A stretch of DNA of 41,844 nt, from positions 1 through 41,844 of the forward strand of contig CAZSAT010000062.1 in the NCBI GenBank assembly GCA_964604675.1, given 5' to 3'. Under the pieces are notes generated by a model. The model had not been told where the DNA came from, did not search any database, and saw only the letters and a list, made by a program, of their open reading frames with translations. The stretch is from CAZSAT01 sp964604675 (lineage in GTDB: Bacteria; Myxococcota_A; UBA796; CAJQPC01). A program made the translations under genes and the position numbers. Positions within the stretch are counted from its first letter, which is position 1. Every line of letters starts with the position of its first letter. This document shows, piece after piece, positions 1-10,105 of the stretch.

Positions 1-639
1 GTTTAGGTGGTAGATTGCGGATATTTTTTTGAGCAGTTTTTCGAAGGGGAGCTCCAGGTCCTGCAGCAGGCCCTCGTGCAGGTCGTAGACCCAGCCGTGC
101 ACCGTGGGGAACGCCTTCCGGCGGTAGCTGCGCTGCACCACGGCGACCTTGATCACGTTGACGCACTGCTCGCGCACGTTGAGCTCCACCAGGCGGCGGT
201 AGCGCGCGGTCTCGTCCGCGATGGCGTCGAGCTCCGCGGCGTGCAGCCGGTACACGTCCCGGATCTCGCGGAGCCAGTTGTTCAGCAGGCCGAGGTCGGC
301 GGGTTGCATGGCGGCCGCCACCCCGCCGCAGCCGTAGTGACCGCACACGACGATGTGCTTCACACCGAGGTGCTGGACCGCGTAGTCGATGCACGCGTGC
401 ACGTTCAGGTCGGTGTTCACCACGAGGTTCGCGACGTTCCGGTGCACGAACACGTCGCCCGGCTCCACCCCCATGATGACGTTGGCCGGCACGCGGCTGT
501 CGGCGCACCCGATGTAGAGGAAGCACGGGGCCTGGCCCTTCGCGAGGTGCTCGAAGAAGTCGGGGTCCTCGGCGGTACGCTCGGCGACCCAGAGGCGGTT
601 GTTCTCGAAGACCTGGGTGTAGGCGTCGTCGCAGGGCAT
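1..639 (-). CDS. can: Beta-carbonic anhydrase, 3' end cut by the window edge
   Basis: Zinc enzyme interconverting CO2 and bicarbonate in the cytoplasm. The 213 codons present begin MPCDDAYTQVFENNRLWV. They include the CADSR motif (Cys, Asp and Arg of the active site) and the CGHYGCGG motif (His and second Cys zinc ligands). The frame is still open at base 1, where the protein reads LPFEKLLKKISAIYHLN. Bacterial Can proteins are about 220 residues, so only a few residues should be missing. The ATG at 639 fits the usual N-terminus of the family. A divergent lipoprotein gene starts 50 bases away, so the two share one short promoter region. A plus-strand reading of the same bases is a shadow. The family call is certain; the exact C-terminus is not visible. 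Confidence 0.96.
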   Translation of the reverse strand, partial: MPCDDAYTQVFENNRLWVAERTAEDPDFFEHLAKGQAPCFLYIGCADSRVPANVIMGVEPGDVFVHRNVANLVVNTDLNVHACIDYAVQHLGVKHIVVCGHYGCGGVAAAMQPADLGLLNNWLREIRDVYRLHAAELDAIADETARYRRLVELNVREQCVNVIKVAVVQRSYRRKAFPTVHGWVYDLHEGLLQDLELPFEKLLKKISAIYHLN

Positions 640-689
640 GCTCGCGCTTAACGTTCATCCGTCGAGTACGTTCGTGCGTAAGACCCTGC

Positions 690-2345
690 GTGTTCCTGCT
701 CCTCGCCGCCTGCTCGTCCCCCGCGAGCCCTGCCCCCTCCGACTCCGCGACGGGCGCGGACGAGACCGGACTGCCGCCGGTCGGCGAGCCCTTCGAGGCC
801 GACTTCCTCTGGACCACCGTGTCCTTCGACGACGCCGTCGATCTCGGCCACGACCCGGTGCACGAGGGCGTGGTGGTGCCCGCAGGCGAGCTCGTGCTCA
901 CCGAGGTCGCCCACCAGTCGGGCCTGGGGCTGGCCGTGTCCGGCGGAAACACCCACGGGGTGGGCGTGGGCTTCTTCGACTACGACGGCGACGGCCGGGC
1001 CGACCTGCTGATCGCCAATGGCCATGGAAACGGGGCGAGCTGGGACAGCAGCCTGTGGCGGAACCAAGGCGATGGCACCTTCCTGGAGGTGTCCGAGTCC
1101 AGCGGCCTCGGCCCGATCCTGGCGGGCTTCGACACCTACTCGGTGGCCGCCGCGGACTTCGACGCCGACGGGGACCTCGACGTGTCGATCACCGCCCACC
1201 CCCACGACTTCCTGCTCGTGAACCAGGGCGACGGCACCTTCGTGGATGGGACCGCCGAGAGCGGAGCCGGGGGGCCCGAGTCGGTTCCGGCGTCCAACGG
1301 CTCCTCCAAGATCGCTGCCTGGGGCGATCTCGACAACGACGGCTGGCTCGACCTGGCGGTGGCCTCGTCGCAGTTCGTGGACCAGGACGCGAACGGCTAC
1401 CTGTTGCGGAACCTCGGCGACGGCACCTTCGAGGAGCTCACCGCCGAGGCGGGCTACGCCATCGCGCCCGAGGGCAACCCCTGCGCGGTGCTCTGGTCCG
1501 ACCACGACAACGACGGCGATCAGGACCTCTGGGTGTTCAACGACCGGGGGGACGCAGCGGAGAACCGCACCCTGCTGCAGAACGAGGGCGGCACCTTCAC
1601 CGACATCACCGAGGCGGCGCGGCTCTCCCACCCGATGGGCAACCCCATGGGGATCGACGGCGCGGACCTCGATCGGGACGGATGGCAGGAGTACTACGTC
1701 GGCAACATCGGCCCGAGCGGGCTCTTCCGACGCGACACCGACGGCACCTACTACGACGGGGCGGCCTCGGCGGGCGTCGAGGGCGAGTACGTGTGGGGGC
1801 TGGGCTTCGAGGACCTGAACCTGGATGGGTGGTGGGACCTGTTCGTGGCCCAGGAGGACAACCGTGACTACCTGAGCTTCACCCACGAGAGCGTCGAACC
1901 GCTCGGCTTCCACGAGCAGGCCTGGTCCCACCCCGTGGTGCCCGAGAGCACCTCGCACAACGTGGCCGTGGCCTTCGCCGACTACGACAACGACGGCGAC
2001 GTGGACATCGTCACCGCGGGGACGGGCGGAACCGCGGTGAACCTCTTCCGCAACGACACCGACCGCGGCTCGAACCACTGGCTGCAGGTGCGGGTGCCCG
2101 TCACGCCAGGCACCGGGGAGCTGGGCGGCGTGTCGGCGCGCGTGGTGGTGCGCGTGGGCGACGAGGTGTGGTTCCGCGACCTCCAGGCCGGCTCGAGCCG
2201 GGCGTCGATGAACGCCCTCTCGGTGCGCTTCGGACTGGGGGCTTGGAGCGGCGCGGAGTTCGTCGCCGTGGTGTGGCCCGATGGGCGCAGCGTGGTGCTC
2301 ACCGGGGTGGAAGGCGATCGGGTGCTGGAGGTGCCGGCACCCTAA
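690..2345 (+). CDS. CRTAC1-type FG-GAP/VCBS repeat lipoprotein with ASPIC/UnbV domain
   Basis: Predicted surface or periplasmic lipoprotein of 551 residues. It starts with GTG and reads MFLLLAACSS, so the lipobox Cys is residue 8 and no basic residue precedes it. The body is a run of FG-GAP/VCBS units with the calcium-binding pattern DxDxDG (DYDGDGRAD, DFDADGDLD, DLDNDGWLD, DHDNDGDQD, DLDRDGWQE, DLNLDGWWD, DYDNDGDVD), expected to fold as a beta-propeller. The last 95 residues match ASPIC/UnbV (NHWLQVRV near the start, FGLG, VVWPDGR). This pair of domains is typical of CRTAC1-like proteins, usually exported and of unknown function. No upstream in-frame ATG, GTG or TTG gives a more normal signal peptide, so the start is best available but uncertain. 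A TACGTT box at 667-672 could be the -10. Confidence 0.88.
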   Translation: MFLLLAACSSPASPAPSDSATGADETGLPPVGEPFEADFLWTTVSFDDAVDLGHDPVHEGVVVPAGELVLTEVAHQSGLGLAVSGGNTHGVGVGFFDYDGDGRADLLIANGHGNGASWDSSLWRNQGDGTFLEVSESSGLGPILAGFDTYSVAAADFDADGDLDVSITAHPHDFLLVNQGDGTFVDGTAESGAGGPESVPASNGSSKIAAWGDLDNDGWLDLAVASSQFVDQDANGYLLRNLGDGTFEELTAEAGYAIAPEGNPCAVLWSDHDNDGDQDLWVFNDRGDAAENRTLLQNEGGTFTDITEAARLSHPMGNPMGIDGADLDRDGWQEYYVGNIGPSGLFRRDTDGTYYDGAASAGVEGEYVWGLGFEDLNLDGWWDLFVAQEDNRDYLSFTHESVEPLGFHEQAWSHPVVPESTSHNVAVAFADYDNDGDVDIVTAGTGGTAVNLFRNDTDRGSNHWLQVRVPVTPGTGELGGVSARVVVRVGDEVWFRDLQAGSSRASMNALSVRFGLGAWSGAEFVAVVWPDGRSVVLTGVEGDRVLEVPAP

Positions 2346-2410
2346 AAGCGGGGCCCCCACGTGCCGACGGGGGAAGTGAGCCCCAAGACGGCGTGTCCAA
2401 GGAGGAGCCC

Positions 2411-3061
2411 ATGAAGACCGCGACCCTCATCCTGAGCGGCCTCCTCCTCGGCCTCTCCGTGCCCGCCCACGCCATCAGCCATGGCCAGGGGGCCTCGTGG
2501 ACCTCCGGGACGATCCGGACCGGTGGCGCCGAGCGCTTCCAGCCCCGCACCCACGGCGAGCTGGCGCTGGCCGCCATCGCCAAGGCCTCGGGCCAGGGCC
2601 TGGTGGTGTGCGACGCCCCCTTCGACGTGCAGCCCGGGAGCAGCCTTCCGCTGCGCGGCGTCTGGCGGGAGGACAGCGTGGTGCTGCGGGTCTCCGACGT
2701 CGAGGGCCACAAGGACCTGCAGGAGCGCGGCACGCTGGTGTGGGAGCACGCCGTGGCGGGACGTCAGGGAAGCTGTGTCTGGACCTCGGCCGAGCTGCTC
2801 GCGAGCTTCGACGCGCCGGCCCTGAGCGGCCGTGCTGCCGTGGAGGGACGCATCTCGGACGTCGCGGCCTTCGTCGAGCCCTTCCAGACCGACGCCGCGG
2901 CCTACGCGGCCGCCCTGTCCGATCCCAGCCTGTCGCTGGAGGCTCGCGCCGTGCTGGAGAAGTGGCGGCGTGAGGAAGCGGCCGTGCTCGCCAAGGCCGA
3001 GACCCTGGTCGCGGACCTGGAAGCGGTGCTGGAGCTGATGGAGCTGGTCGGCGTCGAGTAG
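2411..3061 (+). CDS. Small secreted protein of unknown function
   Basis: 216 residues with a classical Sec signal peptide, MKTATLILSGLLLGLSVPAHA, cleaved after AHA. It is one of the few proteins here with a basic residue in the n-region. The start is fixed by a strong AAGGAGG ribosome site at 2399-2405. The mature part holds two cysteines and a C-terminal helix rich in Ala, Glu and Leu (about residues 180-214) that could form a coiled coil. I recognise no family. It follows the CRTAC1-type lipoprotein by 65 bases and may be cotranscribed with it; the gap has a weak CCCCC/GGGGG pairing (2354-2358 with 2369-2373) but no convincing terminator. Function unknown; coding status is well supported by the ribosome site and signal peptide. 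Confidence 0.85.
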   Translation: MKTATLILSGLLLGLSVPAHAISHGQGASWTSGTIRTGGAERFQPRTHGELALAAIAKASGQGLVVCDAPFDVQPGSSLPLRGVWREDSVVLRVSDVEGHKDLQERGTLVWEHAVAGRQGSCVWTSAELLASFDAPALSGRAAVEGRISDVAAFVEPFQTDAAAYAAALSDPSLSLEARAVLEKWRREEAAVLAKAETLVADLEAVLELMELVGVE

Positions 3062-3063
3062 CA

Positions 3064-3079
3064 GGTACCGAGCCGTACC
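3064..3079. terminator. Weak hairpin after the secreted-protein gene
   Basis: GGTAC and GTACC arms with a 6-base loop lie three bases after the stop at 3061. No T-tract follows. It could be part of a weak or Rho-dependent end, or a chance pairing. Confidence 0.25.
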
Positions 3080-3112
3080 CGGCCGCCTGACGCTCCGGGT
3101 TAGGGCGGGCGC

Positions 3113-3496
3113 ATGCATGCCCCCATCAACGTCCTGGGCGGGCCGATCCAGGCCTGCTCCCACGCCCCCAAGACCGGCTGGTTCCGCGACGGGTGCTGCA
3201 ACACCGACGCGTCCGACACCGGCTCCCACACCGTCTGCTGCGAGCTCACGTGGGACTTCCTGGCCTTCCTGAAGACCCAGGGCAACGACCTGATGACCCC
3301 CGCCATGCAGTTCGGCTTTCCGGGCCTGAAGGAAGGCGACCGCTGGTGCGTCTGCGCGCCGTCGTGGGCCGCGGCCTTCGACGCGGGCAAGGCCTGCCCC
3401 GTGTTCCTCGAAGGCACCCACGCGGGCGCCTTGCAGTGGACCTCGCTGGACGCTCTGTTGGAGCACGCGGTCGTGCAGGACGGCGCGGTGAACTAG
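3113..3496 (+). CDS. DUF2237 family protein
   Basis: 127-residue cytoplasmic protein matching the DUF2237 family from end to end: VLGGPIQACS near the start, TGWFRDGCCNT, DTGSHTVCCELT, FLKTQGNDL, FGFPGLKEGDRWCVCA and LEGTHAGAL near the end. These Cys and His positions are conserved in the family, but its biochemical role is not established. The ATG at 3113 agrees with the family start. No ribosome site is seen; a TAGGGC box at 3101-3106 ends six bases before the ATG, a spacing that would give a leaderless message. The next gene, a glutathione peroxidase, begins 21 bases after the stop. Confidence 0.93.
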   Translation: MHAPINVLGGPIQACSHAPKTGWFRDGCCNTDASDTGSHTVCCELTWDFLAFLKTQGNDLMTPAMQFGFPGLKEGDRWCVCAPSWAAAFDAGKACPVFLEGTHAGALQWTSLDALLEHAVVQDGAVN

Positions 3497-3499
3497 ACT
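3494..3499 (+). promoter_or_regulatory. Possible -10 box (TAGACT) for the glutathione peroxidase gene
   Basis: TAGACT begins with the DUF2237 stop codon and lies 18 bases before the GPx ATG. A GGAG ribosome site follows at 3509-3512. No clear -35 is seen, and the gene may equally be read from the DUF2237 transcript. Confidence 0.35.
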
Positions 3500-3517
3500 C
3501 GTCGAACCGGAGTGACC

Positions 3518-3997
3518 ATGACCCGCTTGGACTACACGACCCCCGTCACCACCCTGCGCGGCGAAGACACCGATCTGAGCGCCTACGAAGGCCAGGTGCT
3601 CCTGATCGTCAACACCGCCAGCAAGTGCGGCCTCACACCGCAGTTCGAGGGCCTCGAGGGCCTGCACGGCGAGCTCGCCGACCAGGGACTCTCGGTGCTT
3701 GGCTTTCCGAGCGACTCCTTCCGCCAGGAGCTCGACGAGGGCGACGCGATCGCGGAGTTCTGCCAGATCAACTACGGCGTGAGCTTCCCCATGTTCTCCA
3801 AGATCGCGGTCAACGGGAAGGACACGCATCCCCTGTTCGTGCAGCTCAAGGACGCGGCGCCGGGAGCCTTGGGCACCAAGGCCGTGAAGTGGAACTTCAC
3901 CAAGTTCCTCGTCGACCGTAACGGGACCATCGTGAAGCGATTTGCCCCCCGAACCCTGCCCGCTGAGATCAAGGCGGAGATCCAGGCCCTGCTCTGA
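3518..3997 (+). CDS. Glutathione peroxidase-family (thiol) peroxidase
   Basis: Reduces hydroperoxides with a peroxidatic Cys; bacterial members mostly use thioredoxin rather than glutathione. 159 residues. The active site is intact: Cys in NTASKCGLT, Gln in SFRQEL, and Trp-Asn in VKWNFTKFL. The Cys of EFCQINYGVSF sits where thioredoxin-dependent members place the resolving Cys. The usual FPCNQF stretch is FPSDSF here, so a commonly conserved Cys is Ser. Start: the ATG at 3518 has GGAG six bases upstream (3509-3512, five-base gap); an in-frame GTG at 3512 overlaps that site and is less likely. It follows DUF2237 and precedes an AgmX-like membrane protein. Confidence 0.93.
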   Translation: MTRLDYTTPVTTLRGEDTDLSAYEGQVLLIVNTASKCGLTPQFEGLEGLHGELADQGLSVLGFPSDSFRQELDEGDAIAEFCQINYGVSFPMFSKIAVNGKDTHPLFVQLKDAAPGALGTKAVKWNFTKFLVDRNGTIVKRFAPRTLPAEIKAEIQALL

Positions 3998-4029
3998 GCG
4001 TCTCACCGCAGGTCCGGCACCAGCGGCGG

Positions 4030-4533
4030 ATGGTCTTCCGCATGGTGGTGGTCTGCGCGGTCGTGGCCTACGGCTCGATCTGGTTCCAGCAGCAGGACGA
4101 CGCCCGGAAGGCGCGCGACGCCGAGCTCGACGCCCTGGTCGCCGACGCTCTGCGCGATCCGCCACCGGCCGAGCCGGCCGTGGCCCTCGCGCGCGACACC
4201 CCGACCGAGCTCTCGGCCCCGGAGGGGCTCGCGACCGCCGGACCCGTGGCCTCGCTGGAGGGTGGCGTGAGGGCGCTCGCCCTCGGCGCGCGGGGGTGCC
4301 TGCAGAGCTGGTGGATGCTCGACCCGCGGCTGCGCGGGGTCGACCTCCACCTCGCCATCGAGCCCGGCGGTCTCTCCGGGGCGCGCGTGAGCGCACATGC
4401 CGAAGCGCCGGCCGCGGCCGCGGCGTGCCTTGCCGCGGCGGCCTGGGGGCTGGACTGGTCCGGACTGCCCGAAGCGCCGCTCGACCTCGACTACAGCCTC
4501 GACTTCGACCCGGACGCGGCGCCCGACGGTTAG
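4030..4533 (+). CDS. Membrane-anchored protein with AgmX/PglI-like C-terminal domain
   Basis: 167 residues. An N-terminal hydrophobic segment (about residues 3-19) should act as a single membrane anchor, followed by an Ala/Pro/Glu-rich linker. Residues 85-160 resemble the C-terminal domain of AgmX/PglI proteins (GCLQSWWMLDPRLRGVDLHL, then a PGG turn, then a paired-Cys helix AAAACLAAAAWGLDW), a TonB-C-like fold common in Myxococcota. The match is from pattern only and is loose. The start could be the ATG at 4030 or at 4042. It lies between the GPx gene and yhbY, probably in the same transcript, but has no evident link to RNA metabolism. Confidence 0.7.
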   Translation: MVFRMVVVCAVVAYGSIWFQQQDDARKARDAELDALVADALRDPPPAEPAVALARDTPTELSAPEGLATAGPVASLEGGVRALALGARGCLQSWWMLDPRLRGVDLHLAIEPGGLSGARVSAHAEAPAAAAACLAAAAWGLDWSGLPEAPLDLDYSLDFDPDAAPDG

Positions 4534-4542
4534 CAGGCGCCG

Positions 4543-4839
4543 ATGGACCTGACCTCGAAGCAGCGCAAGTACCTCCGTGGCCTCGCGCACCACCTCCGCC
4601 CCGTGGCCTGGGTGGGCAACGCCGGGCTCTCCGTGGCCCTGGTGCGCAAGGTGGACGAGGAGCTGGAGCACCACGAGCTCGTGAAGGTGAAGTTCACCGA
4701 GAACGCGCCGCAGAAGGCCAAGATCGCAGCCCCCGAGCTGGCCGAGAGGGCCTACGGCACCTTGTGCGGCACGATCGGCGGCATGGTGATCCTGTACCGA
4801 GCGCACCCCAAGAAGCCGGAGATCAAGCTCCCGCGATGA
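4543..4839 (+). CDS. yhbY: YhbY-type CRM RNA-binding protein
   Basis: 98-residue CRS1/YhbY domain protein that associates with the pre-50S ribosomal particle in other bacteria. Family features seen: LTSKQRKYLRGLAHHLRPV at the start, WVGNAGLS, the helix EELEHHELVKVKF, and the GxxG-like turn GTIGGMVILYR near the end. The length is normal. The stop overlaps the start of trmH as ATGA (4836-4839), so the two rRNA/tRNA-related proteins are probably translated together. Confidence 0.95.
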   Translation: MDLTSKQRKYLRGLAHHLRPVAWVGNAGLSVALVRKVDEELEHHELVKVKFTENAPQKAKIAAPELAERAYGTLCGTIGGMVILYRAHPKKPEIKLPR

Positions 4840-5494
4840 GCGATCTGCTGGACCGGGTGCCCGAGGCCCTGCGCGGGCCGGCGGCTCGGGTGCGGCCTCG
4901 CCGACTCCGCCTCGCGGTGGACGCGCTCGACCGGCGGCTGCCCGGGCTCGTGGTGGTGTGCGAGGCGGTGGAGCGGCGCCACAACGTCAGCGCCATCCTG
5001 CGCACGGCGGAGGCGGTGGGCGTGCACGAGGTGCACCTGGTCGCCAACGACTTCGAGCCCTCCAAGGGCGCGGCCAAGGGGGCCGAGCGCTGGCTGGTGC
5101 GCCGGCTGTTCTCGACCACCGCCGAGAGCGTGGGGGACCTCAAGGCGCGCGGCTACCGCGTCTACGTGGCCGACATGGACGAAGGCGCCGTGCCGCCCGA
5201 GCGCCTCCCGATCGACGGTCCGGTGGCGCTGTTGTTCGGCACCGAGCTCAGCGGCGTGAGCGCCGAGGCGCGAGCGCTGGCCGACGGGGTGGTGCAGGTG
5301 CCCATGCACGGGGTCATGCAGAGCCTCAACGTGTCGGTCGCGGCGGCCATCAGCCTCTACACGGTGGGGCAGCGCATGCGCGCAGCCGGAGGGGCCACCG
5401 GGATCTCCGGCGAGCGTCGGGAGCGCTGGCTCCGGCGGTGGCTGCAGGGGGAGACGGCCTTCAAGAAGGCCTGGGAGCCCTGGATGGCCGAGCG

Positions 5495-5498
<4 letters not shown>
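4836..5498 (+). CDS. trmH: TrmH/SpoU-family tRNA or rRNA 2'-O-methyltransferase
   Basis: 220-residue SPOUT methyltransferase using S-adenosylmethionine. All three SpoU motifs are present: ERRHNVSAILRTAEAVGV (motif 1), LLFGTELSGVS (motif 2) and VPMHGVMQSLNVSVAAAISLY-type motif 3 with its Asn and Ser. Basic N- and C-terminal extensions, the latter with ERRERWLRRWLQ, resemble TrmH, which methylates G18 of tRNA; an rRNA target cannot be excluded. The start is the ATG of the ATGA overlap with yhbY. Its stop (TAG 5496-5498) overlaps the stop of the convergent gene (TAA read from 5497 to 5495) by four bases. Confidence 0.92.
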
Positions 5499-8485
<2,987 letters not shown>

Positions 8486-8518
8486 CCAGGACTCCGAGGC
8501 GTGCGCCGCCTCACGATA

Positions 8519-8539
8519 GCCGGACGTCTGGCGTCCGGC
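8519..8539. terminator. Perfect 8-bp hairpin between two minus-strand genes
   Basis: Arms GCCGGACG and CGTCCGGC with loop TCTGG. It lies 43 bases past the stop of the small lipoprotein and directly upstream of a TATCGT box (minus strand, 8518-8513) that could serve the MopE-repeat gene. There is no T-tract, so it may be an atypical terminator or an operator. The core CGGACG/CGTCCG recurs in the hairpin at 18870-18889. Confidence 0.4.
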
Positions 8540-8581
8540 GCCCAGCAGGACCCCAGCATGGCTTCCTCGACGAGGGCCACG

Positions 8582-8947
8582 TCAGTCCCACGCGCAGGTG
8601 CCGGCGTCGCAGACGAAGCCGGTTGCTGCGGGGCAGGAGCAGGTGGTGGGCACGCTGTAGGTGCAGCCGACGTCGTCCGCTTCGTCCCGCAGCTCGGTGA
8701 GGTAGGTCGTGTCGAAGCTCGTGGAGGCGACGAGATCGTCGGTCTCGCAGCCGCAGCCGGTGCCGCTCAGGACCTGACCGCACTCGCTGTCGCTGGAGCA
8801 CTGCTGGGCCAGCTCGTACTCGACGTCGAGCATGATCTCGTAGTCGCTGCACGACCATCCGGTCGAGGTGACCTCGTCGGTGGTCTCGGGGTCGCAGGCG
8901 CAGAGCCCGACGAGGAGGGAGGCTGCGAGGACGGTGACGAGGCGCAT
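8582..8947 (-). CDS. Small Cys-rich lipoprotein of unknown function
   Basis: 121 residues. Signal peptide MRLVTVLAASLLVGLCACD with the lipobox LCAC; the likely lipidated Cys is residue 18. The mature domain has many cysteines (SCSDYE, QQCSSDSECGQVLSGTGCGC, VGCTYSVPTTCSCP, FVCDAGTCAWD), suggesting several disulfides. This resembles small Cys-rich lipoproteins common in Myxococcota but I cannot name the family. Start: the ATG at 8947 has GGAG at 8956-8953, five bases away; an upstream in-frame GTG at 8983 would run through a palindrome and lacks a ribosome site. A perfect AT-rich inverted repeat lies 16-31 bases upstream of the ATG. Confidence 0.83.
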   Translation of the reverse strand: MRLVTVLAASLLVGLCACDPETTDEVTSTGWSCSDYEIMLDVEYELAQQCSSDSECGQVLSGTGCGCETDDLVASTSFDTTYLTELRDEADDVGCTYSVPTTCSCPAATGFVCDAGTCAWD

Positions 8948-8962
8948 GGTGGCTCCGGAGTT

Positions 8963-8978
8963 CATAACGATTGTTATG
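8963..8978. promoter_or_regulatory. AT-rich palindrome upstream of the small lipoprotein gene
   Basis: CATAAC-GATT-GTTATG, perfect 6-base arms, conspicuous in GC-rich surroundings. It overlaps TACATA (minus strand, 8980-8975), a possible -10, so a bound repressor could block transcription. Likely an operator or promoter core; the regulator is unknown. Confidence 0.5.
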
Positions 8979-9034
8979 TACACGGGGCGGGGAGCGGGGG
9001 CGCTGTCAGGGCGGTTTCACGGTGGCCGGCTGGG

Positions 9035-9634
9035 CTACCCGGGGAAGGCTGCCTGGAAACCTGGCCGCGACGCCAGCCGCGCCATCAGCCCGCCCAGCCG
9101 CTCGTCCAACACGCCCAGGCGCGCCATCAGCGCCAGGTCGTAGCCCACGTTGACGTCCGCGATCGTGATGTGGTCGCCCAGGAGGAAGTCCTGGTCGCCG
9201 AGCACGCCCGACAGGTAGGGCACGATGACCTCCCGCATGGTCGCGGTGTGAGCCTCGACCACCTCCGGCTTCCTGCGCTCCTCCGGGATCACGAAGCTGT
9301 GCAGGAAGGCCGGAACGACCACGGGGTCCAGCTCGCACGCGGCGTAGAAGCTCAGGTTCAGGGCCCGGAGGCGGCGCGCACCGGAGCTGGGCACGAAGTC
9401 GGCGCTCCCGTGACGCTCGGCGAGGTGCAGCGCGAGCGCGCAGGACTCGAAGTAGGAGTCGCCACCGATCTCGGCGGCGGGCACCTTGCCGTGCGGGTGA
9501 CGCCGCAGGTACTCGGGGGTCTTGTGCTGGCCCTGGCGGACGTCGACCAGCTGCACGTCCAGGTCGGCGCCGACCTCGTGGGCGGCCCAGATCACGCGGG
9601 CGCCGCGGGTGCCGGGAAAGTGGAACAGCTTCAT
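9035..9634 (-). CDS. Glutathione S-transferase family protein
   Basis: 199 residues, the usual length. The N-terminal thioredoxin-fold half has KLFHFPGTRGARVIWAAHEV, the cis-Pro in HGKVPA and the ES turn in YFESCALALHLAERH. The C-terminal helical half has the fold-capping motif in DHITIADVNVGYDLALM. It probably conjugates glutathione to electrophiles or reduces peroxides or disulfides; the substrate cannot be told. The ATG at 9634 has a strong GAGGAGG site (9646-9640). A TACCGT box at 9661-9656 fits a -10, giving a leader of about 15 bases. It is divergent from the weak membrane-protein ORF at 9692. Confidence 0.9.
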   Translation of the reverse strand: MKLFHFPGTRGARVIWAAHEVGADLDVQLVDVRQGQHKTPEYLRRHPHGKVPAAEIGGDSYFESCALALHLAERHGSADFVPSSGARRLRALNLSFYAACELDPVVVPAFLHSFVIPEERRKPEVVEAHTATMREVIVPYLSGVLGDQDFLLGDHITIADVNVGYDLALMARLGVLDERLGGLMARLASRPGFQAAFPG

Positions 9635-9655
9635 CAGGACCTCCTCGGGGTTTGC

Positions 9656-9661
9656 ACGGTA
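9656..9661 (-). promoter_or_regulatory. Possible -10 box (TACCGT) for the GST gene
   Basis: TACCGT on the minus strand, 21 bases upstream of the ATG, with the GAGGAGG site between. No convincing -35 was found. Confidence 0.4.
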
Positions 9662-9679
9662 CACCAGCCGCTCCGGTGC

Positions 9680-9685
9680 TAGCTT
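9680..9685 (+). promoter_or_regulatory. TAGCTT box six bases before a GTG start (possible leaderless promoter)
   Basis: TAGCTT, six bases, then the GTG at 9692. The spacing would place transcription initiation on the start codon. A TTGCAC at 9652-9657 is 22 bases upstream, too far for a normal -35. Confidence 0.35.
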
Positions 9686-9691
9686 CGGTGC

Positions 9692-10105
9692 GTGATGGAC
9701 GTTCTCTGCCTCGGGATCTACGCGCTGGTCGTCGGCTCGGGGTGGGTCCTGGTGCGGCGGCTCGGGCCGGTGGGGCTGCCGCTCTCCGCGGCGCTGTTGG
9801 CGGTCAGCGCGCTCTTCGAGGCCGCCCTCGTCCCGCTCTTGGTTCGCCCGATACACCCACGGCGGCCAGGTGCACCTCCCGGGCGCGGGTCCGCTGATGA
9901 CCTTGACCGAGGTGCCGACCGAGCATCTTCTGCCATCCGGAGATCGTCGTGGTGGACGTCGTGCCGTCGTGAGGGCCGCCGCCCCTACTCGATGTACCCC
10001 AGGCTCCTCAGCATCTCGATCTCCTCCTCGGACATCGCGCGCTCCACCGGTGCGGCGGGTGCCGGCGCGTCGTCCTTCAGCCGCTCGGCGATCCAGCGCT
10101 CGTAG
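9692..10105 (+). CDS. Doubtful membrane-protein ORF, possibly frameshifted remnant
   Basis: This 350-base stretch between the GST start and the next minus-strand stop holds no firm gene. From GTG 9692 or ATG 9695 the first 50 codons read like two membrane helices (MDVLCLGIYALVVGSGW, then LPLSAALLAVSALFEAALV) and have mostly G or C in third position. After about 9845 that codon pattern is lost in this frame and moves to the next plus frame, which reads WFARYTHGGQVHLPGAGPLM up to about 9940. The ORF also runs 121 bases antisense into the sulfatase-like gene. A small membrane protein broken by a frameshift, or a sequencing indel, would explain this. Chance cannot be ruled out. Confidence 0.3.
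   Translation: MMDVLCLGIYALVVGSGWVLVRRLGPVGLPLSAALLAVSALFEAALVPLLVRPIHPRRPGAPPGRGSADDLDRGADRASSAIRRSSWWTSCRREGRRPYSMYPRLLSISISSSDIARSTGAAGAGASSFSRSAIQRS

Noticed and set aside
2354..2373. CCCCC/GGGGG hairpin as terminator after the CRTAC1-type gene
   Set aside because: Five G-C pairs with a ten-base loop and no T-tract; the next gene has its own strong ribosome site but could still be cotranscribed.
9641..9860. Similar stretches GGTGTACCGTGCAAACC and GGTGTATCGGGCGAACC on the minus strand
   Set aside because: About 14 of 17 positions match over a short length in GC-rich DNA, with no extension on either side; chance is adequate, though a duplicated promoter fragment is possible.
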